The notes: generated by a model not told the origin, from the letters alone. 64,000 nt of DNA from Streptomyces sp. CA-210063 (GCF_024612015.1 NZ_CP102512.1:4216001-4280000), one strand, 5' to 3'; shown: positions 51,225 to 60,531, counted from the first letter of the stretch. Numbers and translations are program-made.

Positions 51225-51788
51225 GTGACGCTCAGGTTCATCGGAACGACCGGCGCCGCCGACGACGGCGGCTCCGGCCCCTTCGGACTACAGCCCATCG
51301 CCTCGATCACGCATCTCTTCGAGGAGTTCCGGCATACGGCGTGGCGGCTGGAGACCCGCCGGGGCTACGCCGCCGACCGGAACAGCGCGAAGTGGCCCCG
51401 GTTCCTGGCGGGCGAGGACATCGCGCGGGGGCGGCCGAACGCGTGGCGGGTGAACGTCCGCGCGCAGACGGCCCAGGGCAAGCGGGTCGAGCGGGTGCGG
51501 ATCGTCGACGAACCGCCCACGCCGGGGCAGGAGTTCCTCCGGGCCATGGCGCCCGCGCACCTCGCCGACGGGGAGGACATCCGCACTCTCACCCGCGCCG
51601 CCGCCGAGCAACTGGGCCTCCCGGACCATGACTTCTGGCTCTTCGACTCGAAGATCCTCGCCCGGCTCGCGTTCGACGACGAGGACGCCGCCCTCGGGGT
51701 GTACGTCACCGAGGACCCGGCCGAGGTCCTCGCCGCCTGCCAGGCCCGCGACACGGCCTGGCACCACGCCGTACGCGTCGGGGAGTGA
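51225..51788 (+). CDS. DUF6879-type hypothetical protein
   Basis: A 187-aa protein with the stretch LFEEFRHTAWRLETRRGYAA and the C-terminal block FWLFDSKILARLAFDDEDAA, typical of DUF6879. Family members are frequent in Streptomyces near XRE/DUF397 regulators, but the function is unknown. GTG 51225 follows a GGAGGAC site. It lies 35 bp after the MmyB-type gene and may be co-transcribed. Confidence 0.8.
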   Translation: MTLRFIGTTGAADDGGSGPFGLQPIASITHLFEEFRHTAWRLETRRGYAADRNSAKWPRFLAGEDIARGRPNAWRVNVRAQTAQGKRVERVRIVDEPPTPGQEFLRAMAPAHLADGEDIRTLTRAAAEQLGLPDHDFWLFDSKILARLAFDDEDAALGVYVTEDPAEVLAACQARDTAWHHAVRVGE

Positions 51789-51828
51789 CACGCACCCCTC
51801 ATCCGAAGGGCCGGATCCGTCCGTCCCG

Positions 51829-52296
51829 CTAGTTCGGAGCCGCCAGGTCGAACCACACCGCCTTGCCGTCGGGGTGGACGAGGCCCCCGCCGTTCGGGAG
51901 GGCGGCGGCGGTCCCCCAGCGGCCCTCGGTGAGGGCGTCCACCAGGTAGAGCCCACGCCCGCCCTCCTCCCAGCCGCCCGGGGTCAACTCCCTTATGACC
52001 GGCGGGTTCTCGTCACCGTCGTAGACGATCACTCTGACCCGCCAGGCCTCCACCGCCAGCCAGAGAACCGATCCTCCACCTTTGGCGTGCACACAGGCGT
52101 TCGTGACCAGCTCGGATGTGCACAGGGCGGCCGCGTCCACGAGGGCGTCGAGGCCGAGGGCGCGCAGGACGGTGGAGACGAAGTCGCGGGCGATGTGCGG
52201 GGAGGTGTCCAGGGGCGGGCAGAAGAGGGTGTACGTCGTCGCCGTGGGCGAGAGCCAGGGGGTTGAGGCGGGAACGTCACGGGCAGTTTCAGTCAT
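51829..52296 (-). CDS. HATPase-domain protein, anti-sigma-factor-like (RsbW type)
   Basis: A 155-aa GHKL ATPase of the short type found in many copies in Streptomyces. The N box is LCTSELVTNACVHAKGG; VIVYDGDENPP and EEGGRGLYLVDALTEGRWG are the G1 and G2 boxes. Relatives bind sigma factors or act as serine kinases of anti-anti-sigma proteins. No sigma factor or STAS gene is adjacent, so the partner is unknown. It converges on the DUF6879 gene. Confidence 0.88.
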   Translation of the reverse strand: MTETARDVPASTPWLSPTATTYTLFCPPLDTSPHIARDFVSTVLRALGLDALVDAAALCTSELVTNACVHAKGGGSVLWLAVEAWRVRVIVYDGDENPPVIRELTPGGWEEGGRGLYLVDALTEGRWGTAAALPNGGGLVHPDGKAVWFDLAAPN

Positions 52297-52729
52297 GGAT
52301 GATCAACTCCATTGCGACGAGAAGGGATTGCTCGGGTCCCTACCGCGTCGGTGGCTCCTCCTCGGGTGTCGACGGCCCGGGGCGCGCTTTCAACTGGCGG
52401 TACGCAGGGGTGGGTTGCGGACGACTGCGGACGGACTGCGGACGAGCTGCGAGGCGACATGCAGGCGAGATGTATATGTGTGATCAGTTGAGCACTCTCC
52501 GTGAGCGCAGGAATGACCGTAGTCGGCGTGTTCGCGCCGCCGCAATGGGGTCGGTGGAAGTACTACGAAAGCGCGTCGCCCAAGGCCCGGCAGCCGTCCG
52601 GCTCTCACCCCGCGTGGCCCATGGCCCGTCCCCCACCCCGTGTGATGATGGGCCGCGAGCGCCCGCAGGGGACGGGCGGGCTCCCCACGGGGAGCGGGGA
52701 ACGAACACGGGTACGGGGACGGAACTGCC
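52297..52729. other. Intergenic region, 433 bp
   Basis: No convincing gene. CTGCGGACG recurs three times between 52425 and 52455. The AT-richer stretch GTATATGTGTGATCAGTTG near 52470-52490 may belong to a promoter. CACGGGTACGGGGACGG precedes the next start. Confidence 0.45.
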
Positions 52730-53491
52730 ATGACCAGTCGGTTGCTCATGTCGTACGACGCGCGGGCCAAGCGGGCCGGGGCACGGGCCCGGAGCCCGCG
52801 GGACGTGGCCGGGTCCACCCGGGCCACGGAGATCCTGGACCACGACGATCCGCTGGTCGGGGCGGTCGCGCGCCGGGTGCTGAGCGAGGCGACACCGCGG
52901 GACGCGCTGCGGAGCGCACACCGGATCATCGCGCGGGACGTACGGCCGGTGTACTCGGTCGAGGACCGCCGGCGCGTGTCACGGACCCTGCGGCTCGGGC
53001 GCGGCTCGTGCAGTCAGCGGATGGCGGCGCTGGAGGCGGTCGCCCGGGCCGTCCGCGTACGGACACGGGTGCGCGGGCTGCTCGTCGACGGCACCTTCTG
53101 GTATCCCCGGTTCCCGCGGCTGAAGCCGTTCGTGCCGGAGCAGGTCCTGCTGGCCTGGCCGGAGTTCCGGATCAGCGGCGCATGGATACCGATCGGCGAA
53201 CTCTTCACCGCCCCCGCCGACACGGGCGGAGCCCCCGGCGGCTTCGCCAACAAGGGCGGCGAGACCCTCTTCGACGCGGTCGCCCGCACCGGCGTCCAGT
53301 GGGACGCCTGCGGCTCCGCGCACGGCACCGTCTGCGACCTCTCCGCCCAGGTCGTCGCCGACCTCGGCCACTTCGACGACCGCGACGACCTGTTCGAACG
53401 CCACGGCCAGACCCTCTGCTGGACCGCCCGCGCCCTGACCGAGCCGGTCCTCGGCCGCTGGAGCGCGGGGGCGTCCGGCACCGCCGCATGA
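52730..53491 (+). CDS. Transglutaminase-like superfamily protein
   Basis: A 253-aa protein that resembles the transglutaminase/protease fold. The likely nucleophile is the Cys in RLGRGSCSQRMAALEAVARA; a strand with VRGLLVDGTFWYPRF and the Asp/His around QWDACGSAHGTVCD could supply the rest of the site. There is no signal peptide. No RiPP precursor lies nearby. The 3' end faces the histidine kinase gene. Function unknown. Confidence 0.7.
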   Translation: MTSRLLMSYDARAKRAGARARSPRDVAGSTRATEILDHDDPLVGAVARRVLSEATPRDALRSAHRIIARDVRPVYSVEDRRRVSRTLRLGRGSCSQRMAALEAVARAVRVRTRVRGLLVDGTFWYPRFPRLKPFVPEQVLLAWPEFRISGAWIPIGELFTAPADTGGAPGGFANKGGETLFDAVARTGVQWDACGSAHGTVCDLSAQVVADLGHFDDRDDLFERHGQTLCWTARALTEPVLGRWSAGASGTAA

Positions 53492-53534
53492 GGGAGAGCC
53501 CACGACGAGGCGGGGCACGGGGCGTTGGTGACGC

Positions 53535-55040
53535 TCACCCCTCGACCCCCCGCACCGTAAACCCGGTGACCAACCCCCCGCCCTCCCGCCGGAACGCGAA
53601 CGGTGCCCCGCCGTGGCCGGCCGCCACCGCTCGTACGATCGACAGGCCCAGCCCGGACCCGGGCAGGCTGCGGGCGTCCGGGGCCCGGTAGAAGCGGTCG
53701 AAGATCCGCTCCAGGTCGCAGTCGGGGACTCCGGGCCCCCGGTCCAGCACCTCGACCCGGACGATGTCCGGACCCGCCGCCGGTGCGCCGGAGTCGCCGC
53801 CCAGCTCCCCCACTTCACCCAGTTCTCCCAGGCCCTTCGCCGCCCCCCGCGCGACCACGACCTCGATCGCGCCCGATCCGCCGCGGTCGAACTTCGCCGC
53901 GTTCTCCACCAGGTTGGAGATCGCCCGCTGGAGGGCCCCGGGCCGCCCCTCGACGGTCGTGTCACCGGCGACGCGTACGACGACCTCGCGCCCGGTGCGC
54001 CGCCGTGCGGTCCCCGCCACCTCCTCCGCGAGGTCGGCGAGTTGCACCCGCCGCACGGGCTCGGTGCTCGACTGCCCGGCCGCGAGGTCGACCAACTCAT
54101 TGACCAGGTCGGTCAGTTCGAGGGCCTCCTGGGAGAGGTCGTCGACGAGTTCCTCGCGCATACGGGGCGGCAGCTCGTCGATGCGCCGGAGGAGGGAGAT
54201 GTTCGTACGGAGCGAGGTGAGGGGGGTGCGGAGTTCGTGCCCGGCGTCCTGGACGAGCCGCCGCTGGTCCTCCTCGGACTGGGCAAGGCGGACCAGCATG
54301 CGGTCGAAGGAGCGCCCGAGCCGGCCCACCTCGTCCCGGCCCGCGACCGGCACCTGGATGCCCAGCTGCCCGGTCCGGGCCACGTCCTCCGCCGCCCCCG
54401 CCAACTGCACCAGCCGCCGGGTCTGCCGCCGGGCCAGCCACCACCCGAACAACCCGGCCGACAGGACGACACCCGACACGAACAGCAGGGTCCGCTGCTG
54501 CAACTCCCGCAGCAGATCCTCCGTGTCGCTGAACTCCTGCGCGACCTGCACGGCCCCCCGGCCACCGCCGAGCGCGACCGTCACCACCCGGTAGCGGTCG
54601 TCGCCGACCTCGACCTCGCCGTGCTCGACCAGCACCCCGGCCGGGGCCGCGCCGGCCGTACGGCGGTCGGCGTCACGTACGGGCAGGCCGGGGGCGCCCT
54701 CGTCGAGGATCTCCCCGCTCGGGCCGAGCACCTGGACGTCCGTACGGCCGGAACGGATCAGGTCGTCGCGCGGGCCGCCGCTGTCGCTCGGCGCGAAGTC
54801 CTCCGGGGTCAGCGGGTCCTGCTCGACCAGTTCACGCAGGTCACGCACGACCTCGGCGAACACGGTCTGCTCGTCGACCCGCACCAGCCGCGCCGCCGCG
54901 CTGTAGCTGAGAATCCCGACGAGGACGGTGACGACACACGCCACCGCCACGAACGACACGGTGAACGTCGCCCGCAGCGAGGGGACCGGCCGCAGCCGGG
55001 AGAGCAGCCGGGTCAGCACCCGGACGGGACGGGACGGCAC
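53535..55040 (-). CDS. Two-component sensor histidine kinase
   Basis: A 501-aa membrane kinase. One helix near residues 27-50 and another near 187-207 (LLFVSGVVLSAGLFGWWLAR) enclose an extracellular sensor of about 135 residues. A HAMP domain follows, then the phospho-acceptor His in QDAGHELRTPLTSLRTN, the N box ISNLVENAAKF and the G box SGLGLSIVRAVAAGHGG. The architecture is that of MprB/TcrY-type kinases. It lies 12 bp after its response regulator gene. The stimulus is unknown. Confidence 0.94.
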   Translation of the reverse strand: MPSRPVRVLTRLLSRLRPVPSLRATFTVSFVAVACVVTVLVGILSYSAAARLVRVDEQTVFAEVVRDLRELVEQDPLTPEDFAPSDSGGPRDDLIRSGRTDVQVLGPSGEILDEGAPGLPVRDADRRTAGAAPAGVLVEHGEVEVGDDRYRVVTVALGGGRGAVQVAQEFSDTEDLLRELQQRTLLFVSGVVLSAGLFGWWLARRQTRRLVQLAGAAEDVARTGQLGIQVPVAGRDEVGRLGRSFDRMLVRLAQSEEDQRRLVQDAGHELRTPLTSLRTNISLLRRIDELPPRMREELVDDLSQEALELTDLVNELVDLAAGQSSTEPVRRVQLADLAEEVAGTARRRTGREVVVRVAGDTTVEGRPGALQRAISNLVENAAKFDRGGSGAIEVVVARGAAKGLGELGEVGELGGDSGAPAAGPDIVRVEVLDRGPGVPDCDLERIFDRFYRAPDARSLPGSGLGLSIVRAVAAGHGGAPFAFRREGGGLVTGFTVRGVEG

Positions 55041-55052
55041 CGAGCGCCGCCC

Positions 55053-55802
55053 TCAGTCTTCCCGCAGCGCGTACCCCACACCCCGCACGGTGTGGATCAG
55101 CGCGGGCGCCCCGGGCTCGTCGAGCTTGCGGCGCAGATAACCGACGTAGACGGCGAGGTTCTTGGAGCCGGGGCCGAAGTCGTAGCCCCAGATGCGGTCG
55201 TAGATGGTGGCGTGGTCGAGGACGATGCCGGCGTTGCGGACGAGCAGTTCGAGCAGGTCGAACTCGGTCCGCGTCAGCTCCAGTTCCCGCGCCCCGCGCC
55301 ACGCCCGCCGCGCCTGTACGTCCATCCGCAGCCCGGCGGCCGTGAGCAGCCCACCGCCGTCCGGCGGCGAGGCCGCAGCAGCGGCCGGGGCGGCAGAAGA
55401 CGGCGACTGGGGCGGCCGCACGTACGAGTCCGCCTCGCCCGTCCGCCGCAGCAGCGCGCGCAGCCGCGCGAACACCTCCTCCACGTCGAACGGTTTGACG
55501 ACGTAGTCGTCCGCGCCGGCGTCGAGGCCGGCGATCCGGTCGGCGGTCTCCACGAGCGCGGTGAGCATCAGGATCGGCGTCCGGTCGCCCTCCGCGCGGA
55601 GCACCCGGCAGACCTGGAGGCCGTCTATGCCGGGCATCATCACATCGAGGACGAGCACGTCGGGCCGGTTGCGGTGGGCCTGGGCGAGCGCCTCGACGCC
55701 GTCGGCGACCGCCGTGACCTCGTACCCCTCCAGGGTCAGCGCGCGTTCCAGGGCATGGCGGATGGCGCGGTCGTCCTCGGCTAGCAGCACGTTCTGGGGC
55801 AC
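55053..55802 (-). CDS. Two-component response regulator, OmpR family
   Basis: A 249-aa regulator. The receiver has the acidic pocket AEDD, phospho-acceptor Asp53 in VLVLDVMMPGIDG and Lys in DDYVVKPFD. A Pro/Ala/Ser-rich linker of about 30 residues, longer than usual, leads to the winged helix (RTEFDLLELLVRNAGIVLDH, then YVGYLRRKLDE). It starts at GTG 55802 and forms an operon with the kinase. Confidence 0.95.
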   Translation of the reverse strand: MPQNVLLAEDDRAIRHALERALTLEGYEVTAVADGVEALAQAHRNRPDVLVLDVMMPGIDGLQVCRVLRAEGDRTPILMLTALVETADRIAGLDAGADDYVVKPFDVEEVFARLRALLRRTGEADSYVRPPQSPSSAAPAAAAASPPDGGGLLTAAGLRMDVQARRAWRGARELELTRTEFDLLELLVRNAGIVLDHATIYDRIWGYDFGPGSKNLAVYVGYLRRKLDEPGAPALIHTVRGVGYALRED

Positions 55803-56043
55803 CTCACCAGTCTGCCAAGGTCACGGACGCCCACCACCACGTCAGGAGCACCGGGCCGCCCTTCTTACCGGCCTCTCACCCCGACCGGGCATACGGCTCA
55901 CTTCTCCGGAGCAGCGTTGTCCGTGGCATCCCCGTGTGACCTCCGCCCGCACGGGAACACGGGCAGAACCAGCGGATGGAGTACAAAGGTTCCGAACCGG
56001 GCCAATACGTCGATACGCCGATACACCGTCGGGAAGGTAGTAC

Positions 56044-57318
56044 ATGAGCCGCCGCCGCATGAAGATCGTGTTCCTGCTGCACAACGCGTACGCCATCGGC
56101 GGCACCGTCCGTACGACACTGAACCTGGCGTCGGCGCTGGCGGACCACCACGACGTGGAGATCGCCTCGGTCTCCCGCCACCTGGACGAACCCCGCTTCA
56201 CCGTCGACCCGAGGGTCGCGCTCGTCCCCCTGGTGGACATCCGCACGTACAGCCCCGACCTGCGCGATCCGGCCCAGGCGCGGCCCGCCACGGACTTCCC
56301 TGCCGAGGACAAGCGCCACCGCCAGTACAGCCGCCTCACCGACCTGCGGGTCCGCGCCTATCTGGCCCGCTGCGGCGCCGACGTCGTCATCGGCACCCGC
56401 CCCGGCATCAACGTCTATGTCTCCCGCTTCGCCCCCCGCCGCGCCCTGCGCATCGGCCAGGAGCATCTGCGGCACGACGCCCACACCAAGGAGCTCCGCA
56501 AGGTCCTCGCCCGCCACTACCGCACCCTGGACGCGGTCGTCACGACCACGGCGGCGGACGCGGCGGTGTACCGCGCGCGGATGAAACTGCCGGGCGTACG
56601 GGTGATGTCGGTGCCCAACATCGTCCCGGCGGCCGGGGTCACCCCGTCGGACGGCACGGCCCCCGTCATCGCGGCCGCCGGCCGCCTCGCCCGCGGCAAA
56701 CGCTTCGACCTCCTCCTGGAGGCGTTCGCGAAGGTCGCCGCGAAGGAACCGGACTGGCAGCTGCGCATCTACGGCGGCGGTAAACAGAGGGACCGCCTGG
56801 AGACTCTCATCGAGGACCTCCGCCTCACCGAGCGGGCCCATCTGATGGGCCCGCACACCCCCATCGAGGAGGAGTTCGCGCGCGCCTCGATCGTCGTCAG
56901 CGCCTCGGAGGCCGAGTCCTTCGGCATGACCCTCGTCGAGGCGATGCGCTGCGGCGTTCCCGTCGTCAGCACCGACTGCCCCCTCGGCCCCGCCGAGATC
57001 ATCACCGACGGCACCGACGGCCGCCTCGTCCCCGTCGACGACCCCCACGCCCTGGCCGACGCCATCCTCGACCTCACCGCCGACCCCGACCTCCGCCGCG
57101 CCATGGGCCGAGCCGCCCTCCAGAGCGCCCACCGCTACGACCCGGCCCCGATCGTCGCCAAGTACGACCACTTGTTCGCCGACCTACGCGCGACAAGGCT
57201 CCAGCGCACATGGGAGCGAGAGTCGACGAGGGCGAGGACCTGGCTGCGCCAGAGGGCACGCGCTGTCAGTCGGGTGCGGGTGGGTGGGGGCTGGTCGCGC
57301 AGTTCCCCGCGCCCCTGA
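56044..57318 (+). CDS. Glycosyltransferase family 4
   Basis: A 424-aa GT-B fold glycosyltransferase. The N-terminal domain starts MKIVFLLHNAYAIGGTVRTT, and the nucleotide-sugar domain has AGRLARGKRFDLLLEAFAKV and the EX7E motif in SEAESFGMTLVEAMRCGVPV. It transfers a sugar to an unknown acceptor in the cytoplasm, perhaps for a cell-surface polymer. A GGAAGGTAG site precedes ATG 56044. The last 15 residues and the TGA stop come from the dispersed 3'-end element, not from a conserved protein sequence. Confidence 0.9.
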   Translation: MSRRRMKIVFLLHNAYAIGGTVRTTLNLASALADHHDVEIASVSRHLDEPRFTVDPRVALVPLVDIRTYSPDLRDPAQARPATDFPAEDKRHRQYSRLTDLRVRAYLARCGADVVIGTRPGINVYVSRFAPRRALRIGQEHLRHDAHTKELRKVLARHYRTLDAVVTTTAADAAVYRARMKLPGVRVMSVPNIVPAAGVTPSDGTAPVIAAAGRLARGKRFDLLLEAFAKVAAKEPDWQLRIYGGGKQRDRLETLIEDLRLTERAHLMGPHTPIEEEFARASIVVSASEAESFGMTLVEAMRCGVPVVSTDCPLGPAEIITDGTDGRLVPVDDPHALADAILDLTADPDLRRAMGRAALQSAHRYDPAPIVAKYDHLFADLRATRLQRTWERESTRARTWLRQRARAVSRVRVGGGWSRSSPRP

Positions 57319-57412
57319 AAGACACGGCCCTGCGGGCCGAAAAGCACGGGGCGCTAGCCCCTTGCTTTTCAGGGGCGCGGGGAACTGCGCGAGCAACCCC
57401 CACCCACCCGCA
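57275..57412. repeat. Composite 3'-end element, copies D and E, as a 46-bp inverted repeat
   Basis: The left arm (57275-57320) and right arm (57367-57412) match as inverted copies with two mismatches over 46 bp, separated by 46 bp. Each includes the block CAGTTCCCCGCGCCCCTGAA and a G-run tract (GGGTGCGGGTGGGTGGGGG on the plus strand at 57272-57290) that fits a quadruplex pattern. The left arm carries the end of the glycosyltransferase gene; the right arm follows the LLM gene on the minus strand. It may act as a two-way terminator. Confidence 0.88.
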
Positions 57413-57467
57413 GCCGACAAACGCACCCAAGCGCGGGGTCGAAGGGGCGGCAGCCCCTGGACGACCC

Positions 57468-58559
57468 TTACGCCACGCTCTCCTTCTCCGCCGCGGCCAC
57501 CAGCGCCCCATGCGTAGGCGCGTCCGGCACACCCGCGGCCCGCCCCTTCGCGAACTCCTCCCGCAACACCGGCACGACCTCCTCGCCGAGCATGTCGATC
57601 TGCTCCAGCACGGTCTTCAGCGGCAGCCCCGCATGGTCGACGAGGAACAACTGCCGCTGATAGTCACCGGCGTACTCCCGGAACGCCAACGTCTTCTCGA
57701 TCACCTGCTGCGGCGACCCGACGGTCAGCGGCGTCTGGTCGGCGAAGTCCTCGAGCGAGGGCCCGTTGCCGTACACCGGCGCGACATCGAAGTACGGCCG
57801 GAACTCCCGCACCGCGTCCTGGGAGTTCTTCCGCATGAACACATGCCCGCCGAGCCCCACGATCGCCTGCTCGGCCGTGCCGTGCCCGTAGTGCGCGTAC
57901 CGCTGCCGGTACAGCTCGACCATCCGCTTGGTGTGGTCGGCCGGCCAGAAGATGTTGTTGTGGAAGAAGCCGTCGCCGTAGTACGCGGCCTGCTCGGCGA
58001 TCTCGGGCGAGCGGATCGACCCGTGCCAGACGAACGGCGGTACGCCGTCCAGCGGACGCGGCGTGGAGGTGAAGCCCTGCAGCGGCGTGCGGAACTTCCC
58101 CTCCCAGTCGACGACGTCCTCGCGCCACAGCCGGCGCAGAAGCGCGTAGTTCTCGATGGCGAGGTTGATGCCCTGCCGGATGTCCTGCCCGAACCACGGA
58201 TAGACGGGCCCGGTGTTCCCGCGCCCCATCATCAGGTCCACCCGCCCGTCGGCCAGATGCTGGAGCATCGCGAAGTCCTCGGCGATCTTCACCGGGTCGT
58301 TGGTGGTGATGAGGGTGGTGGCGGTGGAGAGGATGAGCCTCTCGGTCCGCGCGGCGACGTAACCGAGCATCGTGGTCGGCGACGACGGCACGAACGGCGG
58401 GTTGTGGTGCTCCCCGGTGGCGAAGACGTCGAGCCCGACCTCCTCGGCCTTCAACGCGATCTCGACCATCGCCTTGATGCGCTCACGCTCGCTCGGCGTG
58501 CGGCCCGTCGTGGGGTCCGGCGTCACATCACCGACGCTGAAGATCCCGAACTGCATCAT
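57468..58559 (-). CDS. LLM-class flavin-dependent oxidoreductase
   Basis: A 363-aa luciferase-like monooxygenase fold protein. It begins MMQFGIFSVGDVTPDP and shows GEHHNPPFVPSSPTTMLGYV, TTNDPVKIAEDFAMLQHLAD and MMGRGNTGPVYPWFG, typical of the family. The flavin may be FMN or F420; the sequence does not settle this. Substrate unknown. ATG 58559 or 58556 is favoured by GGGAGGG upstream; GTG/ATG codons further out add a short leader. It converges on the glycosyltransferase gene across the inverted repeat. Confidence 0.88.
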   Translation of the reverse strand: MMQFGIFSVGDVTPDPTTGRTPSERERIKAMVEIALKAEEVGLDVFATGEHHNPPFVPSSPTTMLGYVAARTERLILSTATTLITTNDPVKIAEDFAMLQHLADGRVDLMMGRGNTGPVYPWFGQDIRQGINLAIENYALLRRLWREDVVDWEGKFRTPLQGFTSTPRPLDGVPPFVWHGSIRSPEIAEQAAYYGDGFFHNNIFWPADHTKRMVELYRQRYAHYGHGTAEQAIVGLGGHVFMRKNSQDAVREFRPYFDVAPVYGNGPSLEDFADQTPLTVGSPQQVIEKTLAFREYAGDYQRQLFLVDHAGLPLKTVLEQIDMLGEEVVPVLREEFAKGRAAGVPDAPTHGALVAAAEKESVA

Positions 58560-58658
58560 CGCTGCCACCCTCCCAGGTTGTTCACTATTCAACTATACCC
58601 GCGAACGAGGGCTCCCTTCCTCCTATTCCTTCTTCCTCCTCCTGCTTCGCGTGCGTGA

Positions 58659-58829
58659 TTACTTCGCGTGCGTGACCGCGTAGATCATCACGAAGGCCAC
58701 GATGTGGATACCGAAGAGGAAGTACGCGAGGTACCACCACACATACCGCTCGTTCTTCTTCTCCTCCGCCAGACGGCGCTTCTCCGGCGTGAGGTCGCCT
58801 TCGGGCACCGGTCCGTCCTCGGGTGACAT
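58659..58829 (-). CDS. 56-aa single-pass membrane protein
   Basis: A small protein found by reading the minus strand: an acidic N-terminus (MSPEDGPVPEGDLTPEKRRL), a charged helix, then one membrane segment ending at the C-terminus (VWWYLAYFLFGIHIVAFVMI, residues about 30-50). Its ATG overlaps the TGA of the SDR gene (TGATG), which implies translational coupling. It resembles short Streptomyces membrane proteins of DUF6126 type; I am not sure of that family. Its role may be to anchor or regulate the SDR, which is inference. Confidence 0.75.
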   Translation of the reverse strand: MSPEDGPVPEGDLTPEKRRLAEEKKNERYVWWYLAYFLFGIHIVAFVMIYAVTHAK

Positions 58830-59605
58830 CACAGCTCCCGGTGGACCTTGGTGTTGGAGGCCTGGGCGCGGGGGCGCAGGACGAGCAGGTCGACGTTGAC
58901 GTGGGAGGGCCGGGTGACCGCCCAGGTGATCGTGTCGGCGACATCGTCGGCGGTCAGGGGCTCGGCCACACCCTCGTAGACACTCGCCGCCCGGTCCGCG
59001 TCACCGCCGAAGCGGGTCAGCGCGAACTCGTCCGTCTTCACCATGCCGGGCGCGATCTCGATGACCCGGACCGGCGTGCCGACGATCTCCAGCCGCAGCG
59101 TCTCGGCGAGGACGTGCGCGCCGTGCTTGGCGGCGACATAGCCCGCGCCGCCCTCGTACGTCCCGTGCCCGGCCGTCGACGACACCACGACCACCGTGCC
59201 GTCACCGCTCGCGGTCAGCGCGGGCAGCAGGGCCTGGGTGACGTGGAGCGTGCCGATGACGTTCGTCTCGTACATCGAGCGCCAGTCGGCCGGGTCGCCG
59301 GTCGCCACCGGGTCGGCGCCGAGCGCGCCGCCCGCGTTGTTGACCAGCACACCGATCGTCCGGAACGCGGACGCGAACTCGTCCACCGCCGCGCGGTCCG
59401 TGACGTCCAGGGCGTACGCCGTGGCCTGCCCGCCACCGTTGTTGATCTCCTCGGCCAGCGCCTCGATACGGTCCTTGCGGCGGGCGGTCAGCACGACCCG
59501 GTACCCCGCCGCTGCGAGCTGCCGGGCCGTGGCGGCGCCGATCCCGCTGCTCGCCCCGGTCACGACGGCGATACGGGAGGCGGCGGACGGTGCGGCGGTG
59601 GCCAT
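58829..59605 (-). CDS. Short-chain dehydrogenase/reductase
   Basis: A 258-aa classical SDR. The cofactor motif is VVTGASSGIGAATARQLAA, the structural motif VNNAGGA, and the catalytic residues Ser (VVSSTAGHGTYEG), Tyr and Lys (GYVAAKHGAH). It looks like the YdfG/NADP-dependent group acting on small hydroxy acids or alcohols, by similarity of the ALTRFGG and HVNVDLLVLRP ends. ATG 59605 follows CAGGAGCAG. It is divergent from the SnoaL-like gene. Confidence 0.92.
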   Translation of the reverse strand: MATAAPSAASRIAVVTGASSGIGAATARQLAAAGYRVVLTARRKDRIEALAEEINNGGGQATAYALDVTDRAAVDEFASAFRTIGVLVNNAGGALGADPVATGDPADWRSMYETNVIGTLHVTQALLPALTASGDGTVVVVSSTAGHGTYEGGAGYVAAKHGAHVLAETLRLEIVGTPVRVIEIAPGMVKTDEFALTRFGGDADRAASVYEGVAEPLTADDVADTITWAVTRPSHVNVDLLVLRPRAQASNTKVHREL

Positions 59606-59713
59606 GAGCTGCTCCTGAAGCGGTACGGAACGGAATCGAACGGTCCCTGCCCGGCCAGGATAGGCGTGCGGTGGGACAATGAGACGAGTGATCCCCAGTG
59701 CAGGAGGTGGACC

Positions 59714-60160
59714 ATGGGACAGGCACGTGACGTCATGGACCGGCTCACGGACGCGGTGACCACACACCCGGACCTGAAGGCCCTCGCCGCGCTGTACGCC
59801 GAGGACGCGGTCGCGGTCACCCCCGACGGCGGCGAGATCCGCGGGCGCGACAACATCGTCGAGTACTGGCGCCAGATGACGGAAGCGATCCCCGAGGGGA
59901 CGTTCGAGACGGTGCACGCGTACGAGGCCGGCGACACGGCCATCGACGAAGGCTTCTTCAGCGGAAAGAACACCGGGCCGATCCAGCTGCCCTCCGGGGA
60001 GACCCTCCCCGCGACGCAGAAGGACATCAAGATCCGCGGCGTGGACTTCGCCACCGTCAAGGACGGCCAGATCGTCGAATACCGGCTCTACTTCGACGAG
60101 ATGGAGTTCCTGGGCCAACTGGGCCTGCTGCCCGAGGAGCCCTCCTCCGAGAGCTCCTGA
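59714..60160 (+). CDS. SnoaL-like (NTF2-fold) protein
   Basis: A 148-aa cone-shaped NTF2-like protein (LKALAALYAEDAVAVTPDGG, then RGRDNIVEYWRQMTEAIPEG and VEYRLYFDEMEFLGQLGLL). The fold occurs in polyketide cyclases, isomerases and binding proteins; no polyketide genes are near, so a specific reaction cannot be named. GGAGG precedes ATG 59714. It faces the YnfA gene with 15 bp between. Confidence 0.88.
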   Translation: MGQARDVMDRLTDAVTTHPDLKALAALYAEDAVAVTPDGGEIRGRDNIVEYWRQMTEAIPEGTFETVHAYEAGDTAIDEGFFSGKNTGPIQLPSGETLPATQKDIKIRGVDFATVKDGQIVEYRLYFDEMEFLGQLGLLPEEPSSESS

Positions 60161-60175
60161 GCCCTCTCCCCGTTC

Positions 60176-60511
60176 CTAACTCCCCCGCGGCGCGTACATG
60201 ATCACCGCCATGCCCGCGAGGCAGATCAGCGCGCCCGTCACATCCCAGCGGTCGGGCCGATAGCCGTCCGCGACCATCCCCCAGGCGATCGACCCGGCCA
60301 CGAACACCCCGCCGTACGCCGCCAGAATCCGCCCGAAGTGCGCGTCCGGCTGGAACGTCGCCACGAACCCGTACGCCCCCAGCGCGACGACCCCCGCCCC
60401 GATCCACGCCCACCCCCGGTGCTCCCGCACCCCCTGCCACACCAGCCAGGCCCCACCGATCTCGAACAGCGCGGCCAGCACGAACAGAGCGGCGGAGCGG
60501 ACGATCACCAT
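60176..60511 (-). CDS. YnfA/UPF0060 family membrane protein
   Basis: A 111-aa protein with four membrane helices ([75 protein letters not shown]). The [11 protein letters not shown] and YGGVFV motifs are those of UPF0060. Related small proteins are drug/metabolite exporters. ATG 60511 gives the family length; an upstream ATG at 60562 lies in the rtcB terminator. Confidence 0.92.
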   Translation of the reverse strand: MVIVRSAALFVLAALFEIGGAWLVWQGVREHRGWAWIGAGVVALGAYGFVATFQPDAHFGRILAAYGGVFVAGSIAWGMVADGYRPDRWDVTGALICLAGMAVIMYAPRGS

Positions 60512-60531
60512 GGACAGCAGCTTCGCATGAG

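Noticed and set aside
52730..53491. RiPP leader peptidase role for the transglutaminase-like protein
   Set aside because: No precursor, RRE or cyclase is nearby and the protein is larger than lasso B2 proteins.
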